Source of the DNA: Streptomyces curacoi
GTDB taxonomy: Bacteria > Actinomycetota > Actinomycetes > Streptomycetales > Streptomycetaceae
DNA: 64,000 nt
Direction: 5' to 3'
Assembly: GCF_001513975.1 (NCBI RefSeq)
Contig: NZ_KQ947987.1
Span: 684,300-748,299 of the forward strand
The notes under the pieces are model-generated. The model was not told the DNA's origin, made no database searches, and saw nothing but the letters and a program-made list of their open reading frames with translations. Of this stretch, positions 45,232 through 52,854 are shown in pieces. Both the position numbers and the translations under genes were made by a program. Numbering within the stretch: position 1 is the stretch's first letter; each line of letters starts with the position of its first letter.

Positions 45232-46611
45232 ATGGCAGCAGCCCAGCGCATCGTCATCGAGAACTGTTCGATCGCGACGGTGGACGCGAACGACACCGAG
45301 TACGCCACGGGCCATATCGTCATCGCGGACAGCCGCATCGAGTCGCTCGGCGCGGGCAACGCCCCCGAGGGCCTGGAGAACGTCGTACGCCGTATCGACG
45401 CCACCGGGCACCTGGTCACCCCCGGCCTGGTCAACACCCACCACCACTTCTACCAGTGGATCACCCGGGGCCTGGCCACGGACCACAACCTCTTCAACTG
45501 GCTCGTCGCGCTGTACCCGACGTGGGCGCGCATCGACGAGCAGATGGTCCACTCCGCCGCGCAGGGCTCGCTGGCGATGATGGCCCGCGGCGGCGTCACC
45601 ACCGCCATGGATCACCACTACGTCTTCCCGCAGGACTCCGGCGACCTGTCCGGCGCCATCATCCGCGCCGCCCGCGAGATGGGCGTCCGCTTCACCCTCG
45701 CCCGCGGCTCCATGGACCGCAGCGAGAAGGACGGCGGGCTGCCGCCGGACTTCGCCGTCGAGACCCTCGAAGGCGCGCTGGCCGCGACCGAGGAGACCGT
45801 CAAGCAGCACCACGACGCCTCCTTCGACGCGATGACCCAGGTCGCCGTCGCCCCCTGCTCGCCCTTCTCCGTCTCCACGGAACTCATGCGCGACGGCGCC
45901 GAGCTGGCCCGCCGCCTCGGCGTACGGCTGCACACCCACGGCTCGGAGACGGTCGAGGAGGAGAAGTTCTGCCACGAGCTGTTCGGCATGGGCCCGACCG
46001 ACTACTTCGAGTCCACCGGCTGGCTCGGCGAGGACGTGTGGATGGCCCACTGCGTCCACATGAACGACTCCGACATCGCCGCCTTCGCCCGCACGAAGAC
46101 CGGTGTCGCCCACTGCCCCTCGTCGAACGCCCGCCTCGCGGCCGGCATCGCCCGCGTCCCCGACATGCTCAGGGCCGGCGTCCCGGTCGGCCTCGGTGTC
46201 GACGGCACGGCCTCCAACGAGTCCGGCGAACTGCACACCGAACTGCGCAACGCCCTCCTCATCAACCGCCTCGGCGCGCACAAGGAGGCGGCGCTGAACG
46301 CCCGGCAGGCGCTGCGGCTCGGGACCTACGGCGGTGCCCAGGTCCTCGGCCGCGCACGGGAGATCGGCTCGCTGGAGCCGGGCAAGCTGGCCGACCTGGT
46401 GCTGTGGAAGCTGGACACTCTCGCCCACGCCTCCATCGCCGACCCGGTGACCGCGCTGGTCTTCGGCGCGGCGGCCCCCGTCACCGCGTCGTTCGTGAAC
46501 GGCCGGCAGATCGTGGCGGACGGCCGGCTGCTCACCGCCGACGAGGACGCGATCGCCCGCTCGACGCGGGAAGAGGCGCAGCGGCTGGCGAGGATCGCAG
46601 CACAGGGCTGA
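45232..46611 (+). CDS. 8-oxoguanine deaminase
   Basis: 459 residues of the amidohydrolase/AtzF-TrzN-SsnA group. Metal ligands: NTHHHFYQW, VRLHTHGSET, MAHCVHMND and GLGVDGTASNESG. This set, with the long loop and the place beside uricase, fits 8-oxoguanine deaminase, which makes urate from 8-oxoguanine; guanine deaminase-like activity is the alternative. AAAGGGA precedes the ATG at 45232. Cotranscribed with the uricase genes (132 bp gap). Confidence 0.85.
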   Translation: MAAAQRIVIENCSIATVDANDTEYATGHIVIADSRIESLGAGNAPEGLENVVRRIDATGHLVTPGLVNTHHHFYQWITRGLATDHNLFNWLVALYPTWARIDEQMVHSAAQGSLAMMARGGVTTAMDHHYVFPQDSGDLSGAIIRAAREMGVRFTLARGSMDRSEKDGGLPPDFAVETLEGALAATEETVKQHHDASFDAMTQVAVAPCSPFSVSTELMRDGAELARRLGVRLHTHGSETVEEEKFCHELFGMGPTDYFESTGWLGEDVWMAHCVHMNDSDIAAFARTKTGVAHCPSSNARLAAGIARVPDMLRAGVPVGLGVDGTASNESGELHTELRNALLINRLGAHKEAALNARQALRLGTYGGAQVLGRAREIGSLEPGKLADLVLWKLDTLAHASIADPVTALVFGAAAPVTASFVNGRQIVADGRLLTADEDAIARSTREEAQRLARIAAQG

Positions 46612-46714
46612 TCGCCGTACAACTCCTTGCACTGATACGGCACTTGATTTCCGGCCGAGAGGGACGGCTCCCGGCCGGATGCCGTGGACCCGAGCGGGGT
46701 CCATGGCGGCTGTC

Positions 46715-46747
46715 TCCGGGGCGCGCGTTGGACGCGTGCGCCCCGGA
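46715..46747. terminator. Hairpin before the permease gene
   Basis: TCCGGGGCGC pairs with GCGCCCCGGA (10 bp), with a shorter GCGT/ACGC inside. No T tract. In the 231-bp gap between the deaminase and the permease gene; could terminate the former or regulate the latter. Confidence 0.5.
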
Positions 46748-46842
46748 ACAGTCCCGTCCCCCCGGTCCCGCACGACCACTCGCACCACCTCCATGAAACC
46801 CACGTCAGAGCCGACGTGTTACCCGCCCGGAGGAGAGCCGCA

Positions 46843-48249
46843 GTGTCCGCCCAGTCTGCCGCCCAGCCCGTCCATCCCGTCGACGAGAAACTCCCCGCCC
46901 TGAAGATGGCGACCACCGGCCTCCAGCACGTGGCCGCCATGTACGCGGGAGTCGTCGCCCCACCCCTGATCGTCGGCGCGGCCATAGGCCTGTCCGCCGG
47001 CGATCTGACCTTCCTCACCGGCGCCTGCCTCTTCACCGCGGGCCTCGCGACCTTCCTCCAGACCCTCGGCATCTGGAAGATCGGCGCCCGGCTGCCCTTC
47101 GTCAACGGCGTCACCTTCGCCGGCGTCGCCCCCATGACCGCGATCGTCGCCTCCACCGAGGACAAGTCCGACGCCCTGCCGATCATCTTCGGCGCGGTCA
47201 TCGTCGCCGGCCTCCTGGGCTTCCTCGCCGCCCCCTTCTTCAGCAAGGCGGTGCGCTTCTTCCCGCCGGTGGTGACCGGTACGGTCATCACGCTGATCGG
47301 CATCTCCCTGCTGCCCGTCGCCTTCGGCTGGGCCCAGGGCCCGAACCCGGCGGCGGACGACTACGGTTCGGCGACGAACCTCGGCCTGGCCGCCGGGACC
47401 CTGCTGATCGTCCTGCTGCTGCGCCGCTTCACCCGCGGCTTCGTCAAGCAGATCGCCGTCCTCCTCGGCCTGGTCGCCGGCACGCTGATCGCGATCCCGT
47501 TCGGCGTCACGGACTTCGGCCCGGTGGCGGACGCGGCCGTCATCGGCTTCCCGACCCCGTTCCACTTCGGCGCCCCGCAGTTCCAGCTCGCCGCGATCAT
47601 CTCGCTGTGCGTGGTGATGGTGGTGTCGATGACCGAATCGACCGCCGACATGCTGGCGTTGGGCGAGATCGTCGAGCGCCCGGCCGACGAGAGGACCATC
47701 GCGGCGGGCCTGCGCGCCGACACCCTCGGCTCGGCGATCAGCCCCCTCTTCAACGGCTTCATGTGCAGCGCCTTCGCGCAGAACATCGGCCTGGTGGCGA
47801 TGACGAAGATCCGCAGCCGGTACGTCGTCGCCGCGGGCGGTGGCTTCCTGGTGCTGATGGGCCTGTGCCCGATGGCCGCCTCGCTGATCGCGGTCGTGCC
47901 GCGTCCGGTCCTCGGCGGCGCGGGCGTCGTGCTGTTCGGCTCGGTCGCGGCGAGCGGCATCCAGACCCTTGTCCGGGCCGGCCTGGACAAGGACAACAAC
48001 GTCCTGATCGTCGCCGTGTCGCTGGCCGTCGGCATCGTCCCGATCACCGCGCCGGAGTTCTACCACGCGTTCCCGGAGACGGCGAGGATCGTCCTGGACT
48101 CGGGGATCTCGACGGGCTGCGTGGCGGCGGTGGCGCTGAACCTCGTCTTCAACCACCTCGGCAAGGGGCGGGAAGCCCAGGACGTGACCCATCCGATGGA
48201 GGCGGGGGAGGAGATCACCGGGGCGACCCGGGCCCCGGCCACGCCATGA
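46843..48249 (+). CDS. NCS2-family purine (xanthine/urate) permease
   Basis: 468 residues, about 12-14 membrane helices. The NAT signature appears as SAFAQNIGLVAMTKIRSRYV, and LQHVAAMYAGVVAPPLIVG is the start of transmembrane helix 1 of NCS2 proteins. Located after 8-oxoguanine deaminase in the urate cluster, so xanthine or urate uptake is likely. GTG at 46843 after GGAGGAG. Confidence 0.92.
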   Translation: MSAQSAAQPVHPVDEKLPALKMATTGLQHVAAMYAGVVAPPLIVGAAIGLSAGDLTFLTGACLFTAGLATFLQTLGIWKIGARLPFVNGVTFAGVAPMTAIVASTEDKSDALPIIFGAVIVAGLLGFLAAPFFSKAVRFFPPVVTGTVITLIGISLLPVAFGWAQGPNPAADDYGSATNLGLAAGTLLIVLLLRRFTRGFVKQIAVLLGLVAGTLIAIPFGVTDFGPVADAAVIGFPTPFHFGAPQFQLAAIISLCVVMVVSMTESTADMLALGEIVERPADERTIAAGLRADTLGSAISPLFNGFMCSAFAQNIGLVAMTKIRSRYVVAAGGGFLVLMGLCPMAASLIAVVPRPVLGGAGVVLFGSVAASGIQTLVRAGLDKDNNVLIVAVSLAVGIVPITAPEFYHAFPETARIVLDSGISTGCVAAVALNLVFNHLGKGREAQDVTHPMEAGEEITGATRAPATP

Positions 48250-48375
48250 GGCCGGCGAACAGCTCGGTCTGTACGACGTCCAGTCGGCATCCCGCATCCG
48301 AATTCCGCTTAGGCTTCTGCCTCGGTCAACTCACGGTTGACCCGGGGAGTCAGGGGACGAGGGGGAAGCGGGCCG

Positions 48376-50001
48376 ATGAACAATGCCACCGAGGTGTTCC
48401 AGCCACTGCAGGCGGACGATCCTCCCGTCGTGGCCGGGTACCGCCTCGCCGCCCGGCTCGGCGCCGGTGGCATGGGCCGGGTCTACCTGTCGCACACGCA
48501 GGGCGGCCGACCGGTGGCGATCAAGGTGGTGCGGCCGGAGCTGGCCGACGCCCCTGACTTCAGGCGCAGGTTCCGCCGCGAGGTGGCGGCGGCCGGCCGG
48601 GTGCGCGGCGCCTACACCGCCGAGCTGATCGACGCCGACGCGGACGGCGTACCGCCCTGGCTGGCCACCCTCTACGTGCCCGGGCCCTCCCTGGCGGAGG
48701 CCGTGGCCCGGCGCGGACCGCTGCCGGTGCCCGCGGTGCTGTGGCTGGTGGCGGGGGTGGCCGAGGCGTTGCAGGCCATCCACGGCGCGGGCATCGTGCA
48801 CCGGGACCTGAAGCCGTCGAACGTACTGCTGGCTTCGGATGGGCCCCGGGTGATCGACTTCGGTATCTCCGTGGCCGCGGACACCACTTCGCACACGGCC
48901 ACGGGTTCCGCGGTCGGCACCCCCCAGTTCATGGCTCCCGAGCAGGCGACCGCGGGTGAGGTCACAGCGGCGACGGACATCTTCGCGCTGGGCCAGACGG
49001 CGGTGTTCGCGGCGCTGGGCGAGCCGCTGTACGGCAACGGCCCCGCGGCCACCGTGCTCTACCGGATCGTGCACTCCGAACCCGACCTGTCCCGCCTGCC
49101 CGAGCAGCTCCAGCCGCTGATCGCCCGCTGCCTGGCCGCCGACCCCGAGGAACGGGCCACCCCGGCGGAGGTCGTCGAGTGGTGCCGGCAGCGGCTGGGC
49201 CGTGACGCCGACGCGGGCGCGGGGCCGGCCGTGTGGCGGGAGTTCATGGGGCCGGAGGTGACGGTTCCGTCTCCGGTCGCCACCCCCACTCGCGTGCACA
49301 CGGTGCCGCTGGTCGTCACCCGACCGCAGCCGACGGTGCCGGCCGGGCGGCAGGCGCGCAGACGGCGCAACGCGCTGATCACGGCCGTGGCCGTGACGGC
49401 CGGGGCGCTGGTGCTGACGGGTCTTGCGTGGATGGTCGTGGACGCGGGGGACAGGTTCCGCGACTGGATCGCGGGCGCACCGGCGACGTCCGGCTCGGAG
49501 GAGTCCGCACGGTCGTCGGCCTCGTCGTCGGCATCCGCGCCGACCTCGGGGGCCGGTGCCGAGAGTTCGGGGACCGGCGGCGGGACGCAGAAGGGGCGGC
49601 CCTCCCCGGCGGCGTCCCAGTCGCCGCAGGCCGTCCCGTACCCCCTCGTCATGCTGAACGGGGAGAACTCGCTGCGCTTCAAGGACCCACACGACCTGCG
49701 CAAGGACCGCAAGGGTGACATCCGGCTCGTGTGCGGGCAAACCTGCGCGCTGGAGAGCGACACCAGCGAGTTCGCCCTGCTCTACACGAAGCCCGGGGCC
49801 ACCCTCGACTCGTGCCGCATCGCCCTCGCCGATCCCGAAGGCCGGCGTCTTCCGCTGGCCGCGGTGGCGAACGGCAGCGAAATCTGTATCAAGCATTCCT
49901 CCGGGGACATCGCGCTGCTCGTGGTCCAGGTGAAATCGACCGCGCTGCCCGAGATCGCCTTTGTGACCGGCGACATGACCATCTGGCGGGAGGCCGCCTG
50001 A
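48376..50001 (+). CDS. Membrane serine/threonine protein kinase (Hanks type)
   Basis: 541 residues. Kinase domain about 32-275: glycine loop LGAGGMGRVYLS, VAIKVV Lys, catalytic HRDLKPSNVLL (His142, Asp144), DFG in VIDFGISVA, and VGTPQFMAPEQA. A juxtamembrane linker, one membrane helix (NALITAVAVTAGALVLTGLAW), a Ser/Ala/Gly-rich linker and an extracellular domain with two Cys pairs near CGQTCAL and SCRIAL. No PASTA repeats. Phosphorylates Ser/Thr on unknown proteins, probably in response to an extracellular signal. Start ATG at 48376; longer frame from 48337 not needed. Confidence 0.9.
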   Translation: MNNATEVFQPLQADDPPVVAGYRLAARLGAGGMGRVYLSHTQGGRPVAIKVVRPELADAPDFRRRFRREVAAAGRVRGAYTAELIDADADGVPPWLATLYVPGPSLAEAVARRGPLPVPAVLWLVAGVAEALQAIHGAGIVHRDLKPSNVLLASDGPRVIDFGISVAADTTSHTATGSAVGTPQFMAPEQATAGEVTAATDIFALGQTAVFAALGEPLYGNGPAATVLYRIVHSEPDLSRLPEQLQPLIARCLAADPEERATPAEVVEWCRQRLGRDADAGAGPAVWREFMGPEVTVPSPVATPTRVHTVPLVVTRPQPTVPAGRQARRRRNALITAVAVTAGALVLTGLAWMVVDAGDRFRDWIAGAPATSGSEESARSSASSSASAPTSGAGAESSGTGGGTQKGRPSPAASQSPQAVPYPLVMLNGENSLRFKDPHDLRKDRKGDIRLVCGQTCALESDTSEFALLYTKPGATLDSCRIALADPEGRRLPLAAVANGSEICIKHSSGDIALLVVQVKSTALPEIAFVTGDMTIWREAA

Positions 50002-50022
50002 ACGCCGCCCGGCACACGCGCA

Positions 50023-50057
50023 CGCCCTGGCGGAACTCCACGAGTCCCGCCAGGGCG
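50023..50057 (+). terminator. Terminator after the kinase gene
   Basis: CGCCCTGGCGGAACT pairs with AGTCCCGCCAGGGCG (15 bp, one mismatch) around a 5-nt loop, 21 bp past the stop. Confidence 0.75.
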
Positions 50058-50069
50058 CGCTGTATCGCA

Positions 50070-50109
50070 GTACGGCTGTACGGCTGTACGGCGGTACGGC
50101 GGTGCCGCT
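50070..50109. repeat. 8-bp tandem repeat (GTACGGCN, five units)
   Basis: Five consecutive units, the last degenerate (GTGCCGCT), between the kinase terminator and the SapA-like gene. Simple slippage repeat. Confidence 0.75.
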
Positions 50110-50117
50110 GCGCCGGG

Positions 50118-50567
50118 TCAGCGGGTGAAGGTGACCCGGTGCTCCTTCAGAGCGCCGCAGTTGGAGCCCGTCACCTGCACGTACACGTTGCTGATGTGAC
50201 CGCCCCAGTCGACGCAGTGGGCCTTGCCGTAGACGTAGGTCGGTCCGGCGTACGAGGTGTACTGCCCCCAGTCGTCGTCCCCTTCCTCGGTGTCCGGGAC
50301 GTAGATCCAGGCGGACATCTCCAGGGCGGTGCCCGGGTTGTTGCGGATGGTCGCCACGCAGTTCTTGCCGTTGGCGGCGTTGTACGTCAGGTAGACGGTG
50401 CCGAGCGAGCCGACGGGCGCCGAGTTCACGGTCTTGTAGGCGCTGCCGCATACCTTCTGCGGTGTGGTGTTGGGCGCGGCGGAGGCGGGCGCCGTCAGGG
50501 CGGCCGTGCTCCCCACCGTCAGGGCCGCTAACGCGGCGGCGGACAGGACGGAACGCGCGTATCGCAT
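50118..50567 (-). CDS. Secreted SapA-like (spore-associated protein A) protein
   Basis: 149 residues. Signal peptide SVLSAAALAALTVGSTAALTAPASA, then a small beta-rich domain with four Cys (KVCGSAY, GKNCVATIRN, AHCVDWGGHI, SNCGALK). The pattern CGSAY...VYLTYN.ANGKNCVATIRN and YAGPTYVYG with CVDWGG matches Streptomyces spore-associated protein A. SapA is made during aerial growth and found on spores; its biochemical role is unknown. Confidence 0.85.
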   Translation of the reverse strand: MRYARSVLSAAALAALTVGSTAALTAPASAAPNTTPQKVCGSAYKTVNSAPVGSLGTVYLTYNAANGKNCVATIRNNPGTALEMSAWIYVPDTEEGDDDWGQYTSYAGPTYVYGKAHCVDWGGHISNVYVQVTGSNCGALKEHRVTFTR

Positions 50568-50667
50568 ATTTCCCCCTGGTAACCATTGCGGGTGGTTGCT
50601 CCTGCATGGTGTGACCCATGGAGCATCCGAATGGTTGTGCCCAGTCCTGGGGTACCGCGAAGTCGCC

Positions 50668-51090
50668 CTAGAGCCCGAACAGGCTCGGGTCCGTGGCCAG
50701 TTCCTTGAAGTAGTCCTGTGGGTTGGCCACCATCCTGCGTTCCTTCAGGTCCAGCAGGCCGCCGACCGCGGTGAGCTCGGCCGCCACCGTGCCGTCCGCC
50801 TTGCGCATGATCTGCTGGATACGGAAGGTCTTGCCGCCGGACCACTCGAAGGCGCACGTCACGTCGACCTCGTCACCGGCGAGGAGCTCCCGCTTGTAGC
50901 GGATGGTCGTCTCCAGGGCGACGGGCCCCACTCCCTTGCTGATGAGCCCCGTCTGGCTGATGCCCGCGGCCTGGAGCAACGACCAGCGGGCGTGCTCCGC
51001 ATAGTTGATGTACACGCTCTGGTTGACGTGCCCCTGCACATCGGTCTCGTAGCCGCGGACGGTGACCCGGACGGAAAACGGCTCGCTCAC
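50668..51090 (-). CDS. Hotdog-fold acyl-CoA thioesterase (4HBT type)
   Basis: 140 residues. ETDVQGHVNQSVYINYAEHAR is the 4-hydroxybenzoyl-CoA thioesterase active-site block with the catalytic Asp, followed by the hotdog strands (LAGDEVDVTCAFEWSGGK). Hydrolyses acyl-CoA or acyl-carrier thioesters; substrate unknown. It stands alone between convergent or unrelated genes. Confidence 0.88.
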   Translation of the reverse strand: MSEPFSVRVTVRGYETDVQGHVNQSVYINYAEHARWSLLQAAGISQTGLISKGVGPVALETTIRYKRELLAGDEVDVTCAFEWSGGKTFRIQQIMRKADGTVAAELTAVGGLLDLKERRMVANPQDYFKELATDPSLFGL

Positions 51091-51142
51091 TGCTTCCCCC
51101 TTCTTGTCTTCGATGCCTTGTGCACCGATCTTGGCATGCCCG

Positions 51143-51778
51143 TCAGGCCCGGCGCGGGGATGCCAGCAGATAGCGCACCCTCGCCCGGGGCTCGGTGTGT
51201 TCGCCGACCTGCCATCCCGCCCCTTCGAGTGTGGCCGCGCAGGCGCGCAGCGCGTCGAGGTCCGGCTCGTGCACCGCGACCGCCTCCGGCTGCGGCGTCG
51301 CGCGCACCCGGTATCCCGGGGCGTCCGGCTCCGGCCCGGCCGGACGGTGCCCGGCCGCCTCCAGAGCGAGTGCGGCGGCCTGCACCAGATGCGTACGCTC
51401 CCAGCCGCACGGCCGGTCCACGGCCCCGTCCGGACTGGTCATCCGGCGCAGCTCCAGCAGGCCCTGCCAGGCGCTGTGCACCTCACGGGCACGGGCCGGG
51501 CCCGGCTGCGGAGCCTCCGCCTCACCGCCGATCCGCGCGGCGAACACACCGTCGGCCGTGGAAGCCCCGGCTTCCGCGGGTGCCGTCGGCTCCGCCTCCT
51601 CCCGTATCCGATGCCCCGCCGGTGTCAGAAAGTGGTCGTGCGGCGGCCGCGGGTGCCGGAAGGCGAGCCCCCGCTTCACCAGCGCCGCGAGCTGCGCCTC
51701 CGTACCCCTGAGGCGTCCGGTGACGGGATCGGCGGCGTCGATGACACGCCGCTGGGCGGCGGTGGGTGGTCGGGTCAC
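51143..51778 (-). CDS. Hypothetical protein
   Basis: 211 residues from a GTG at 51778, chosen because GGGGAGGAG precedes it. The N-terminal part (QRRVIDAADPVTGRLRGTEA, then LAALVKRGLAFRHP) could be a winged-helix-like fold that senses or binds nucleic acid, but no family is recognised. Nothing in the C-terminal half stands out. Confidence 0.6.
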   Translation of the reverse strand: MTRPPTAAQRRVIDAADPVTGRLRGTEAQLAALVKRGLAFRHPRPPHDHFLTPAGHRIREEAEPTAPAEAGASTADGVFAARIGGEAEAPQPGPARAREVHSAWQGLLELRRMTSPDGAVDRPCGWERTHLVQAAALALEAAGHRPAGPEPDAPGYRVRATPQPEAVAVHEPDLDALRACAATLEGAGWQVGEHTEPRARVRYLLASPRRA

Positions 51779-51854
51779 GGCGTGCTCCTCCCCGGGCGCT
51801 CGGGCATCGCCCCATCTGCTGGGAAGGCTACGACCCGGGACTGACATTCCACCC

Positions 51855-52325
51855 GGCGATCACCGGGCCGCCCGTGCTCCGTGGCCGGCCCGCCCTCCGT
51901 GCCGGCGAACGCGGCGTCCACCTTGGCCGGCATCCGGTCGGCGCGCCCATCGACCTGCTCCGCGCTCTCCGCGGGATGGCCGGGCGGCCCGGGCGCCACC
52001 CCGTCCCGGAAGAGGAACCACCCCGGCCGCTCGCGCTGGATCTCGACGGTCGTCCTCCAGCTCTCGGCTTGGCTCCAGCCGAGGGGACCTCCATCACCGA
52101 TCCGCGTCGACCCGCGAGGCGGGCAACCCGATGAGGTCGGCGGGGTCTCCCGCGCCCGCTGCAACGGGCTGACCAACGCGGCCCCGATCCGATGCGACCG
52201 GACACCGGCACCAGCCGCCGCGCCTCCTCGCACCCGTGCTCGGTCACCGGTACGTCCGTCGAGCCGGTGTGCCGCCCGGACCGCGAGTCCTTCCCGCTCG
52301 CCTCATGGCACCGTGCCGCAGCACT
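51855..52325 (-). pseudogene. Histidine phosphatase (phosphoglycerate mutase-like), degraded
   Basis: Family blocks are spread over two reading frames: GRHTGSTDVPVTEHGCEEARRL in one and GAALVSPLQRARETP, TTVEIQRERPGWFLFRDGVA and ESAEQVDGRADR in the other. The RHG catalytic start appears inside a 58-bp tandem duplication just upstream. At least one frameshift and loss of the middle part make it non-functional. Confidence 0.75.
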
Positions 52326-52398
52326 GCCAAGGCGTGCGGGGCGAGTCCTTCCCGCTCGCCTCACGGCACCGTGCCGCAGCCCCGCCGAGGCCCGCGGG
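52283..52398. repeat. 58-bp tandem duplication
   Basis: 52283-52340 and 52341-52398 are near-identical (about nine differences, mostly in the last third). On the minus strand each copy reads CTGCGGCACGGTGCC, the LRHG coding region of the phosphatase remnant. Confidence 0.9.
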
Positions 52399-52441
52399 GC
52401 GGCTGGACCGGGCGGCCGTCCACGGGCCTCCCGCCCGGGGC

Positions 52442-52843
52442 TCAGCCCCCCGGGAGACCCTGCACCGATGCCGCGAGTTGCCCGACCGCCACGACGAGCG
52501 GGGCCACCGGCTGGACGAATTCGTTCAGCCGGTCCAGGGCGCGCCGCAGGACGGTCGGCTGCGGTTCGTCCTCCTGGAGTTCCTCGCGCAGCCGGCGCAG
52601 TTCCCTGGTGGTGGCGTCGGGGTCGGCGAGCGCCGCGCGGTGCTCCTCCAGCAACCGCTCGACGAGTGCGAGGAGTTCGGCGGTGCGTGCGGCCTGCTCG
52701 GGGTCCTGCGGCTGGAAGGAGACCGAGCCGGAGAACGCCCGGGCGCCGGGCCCCACCGCCTGGTTGCCCACGTAGTGGGTGCCGCCGCTGATCATGAGGC
52801 CGTTGTTCACGGGAGGGTCGTGGCGCCCTTCGTCGTTGCGCAT
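52442..52843 (-). CDS. Small soluble protein with N-terminal Gly-rich motif (pair 2, partner B; DUF5955-like)
   Basis: 133 residues. Residues 20-36 read GGTHYVGNQAVGPGARA. The rest is helical and acidic (ARTAELLALVERLLEEHRA, LRRLREELQEDEPQ, then LNEFVQPVAPLVVAVGQLAA), like DUF5955 proteins. The upstream membrane gene ends 11 bp before and carries GGTSIIGNQAIGAGATA near its C terminus, so the two are clearly partners. GGGGA ribosome site before the ATG. Function unknown; assembly through the shared motif is inferred. Confidence 0.7.
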   Translation of the reverse strand: MRNDEGRHDPPVNNGLMISGGTHYVGNQAVGPGARAFSGSVSFQPQDPEQAARTAELLALVERLLEEHRAALADPDATTRELRRLREELQEDEPQPTVLRRALDRLNEFVQPVAPLVVAVGQLAASVQGLPGG

Positions 52844-52854
52844 GGTGAAGTCCC

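Noticed and set aside
46612..46842. Purine riboswitch ahead of the permease
   Set aside because: Hairpins are present but no conserved purine-aptamer core could be identified.
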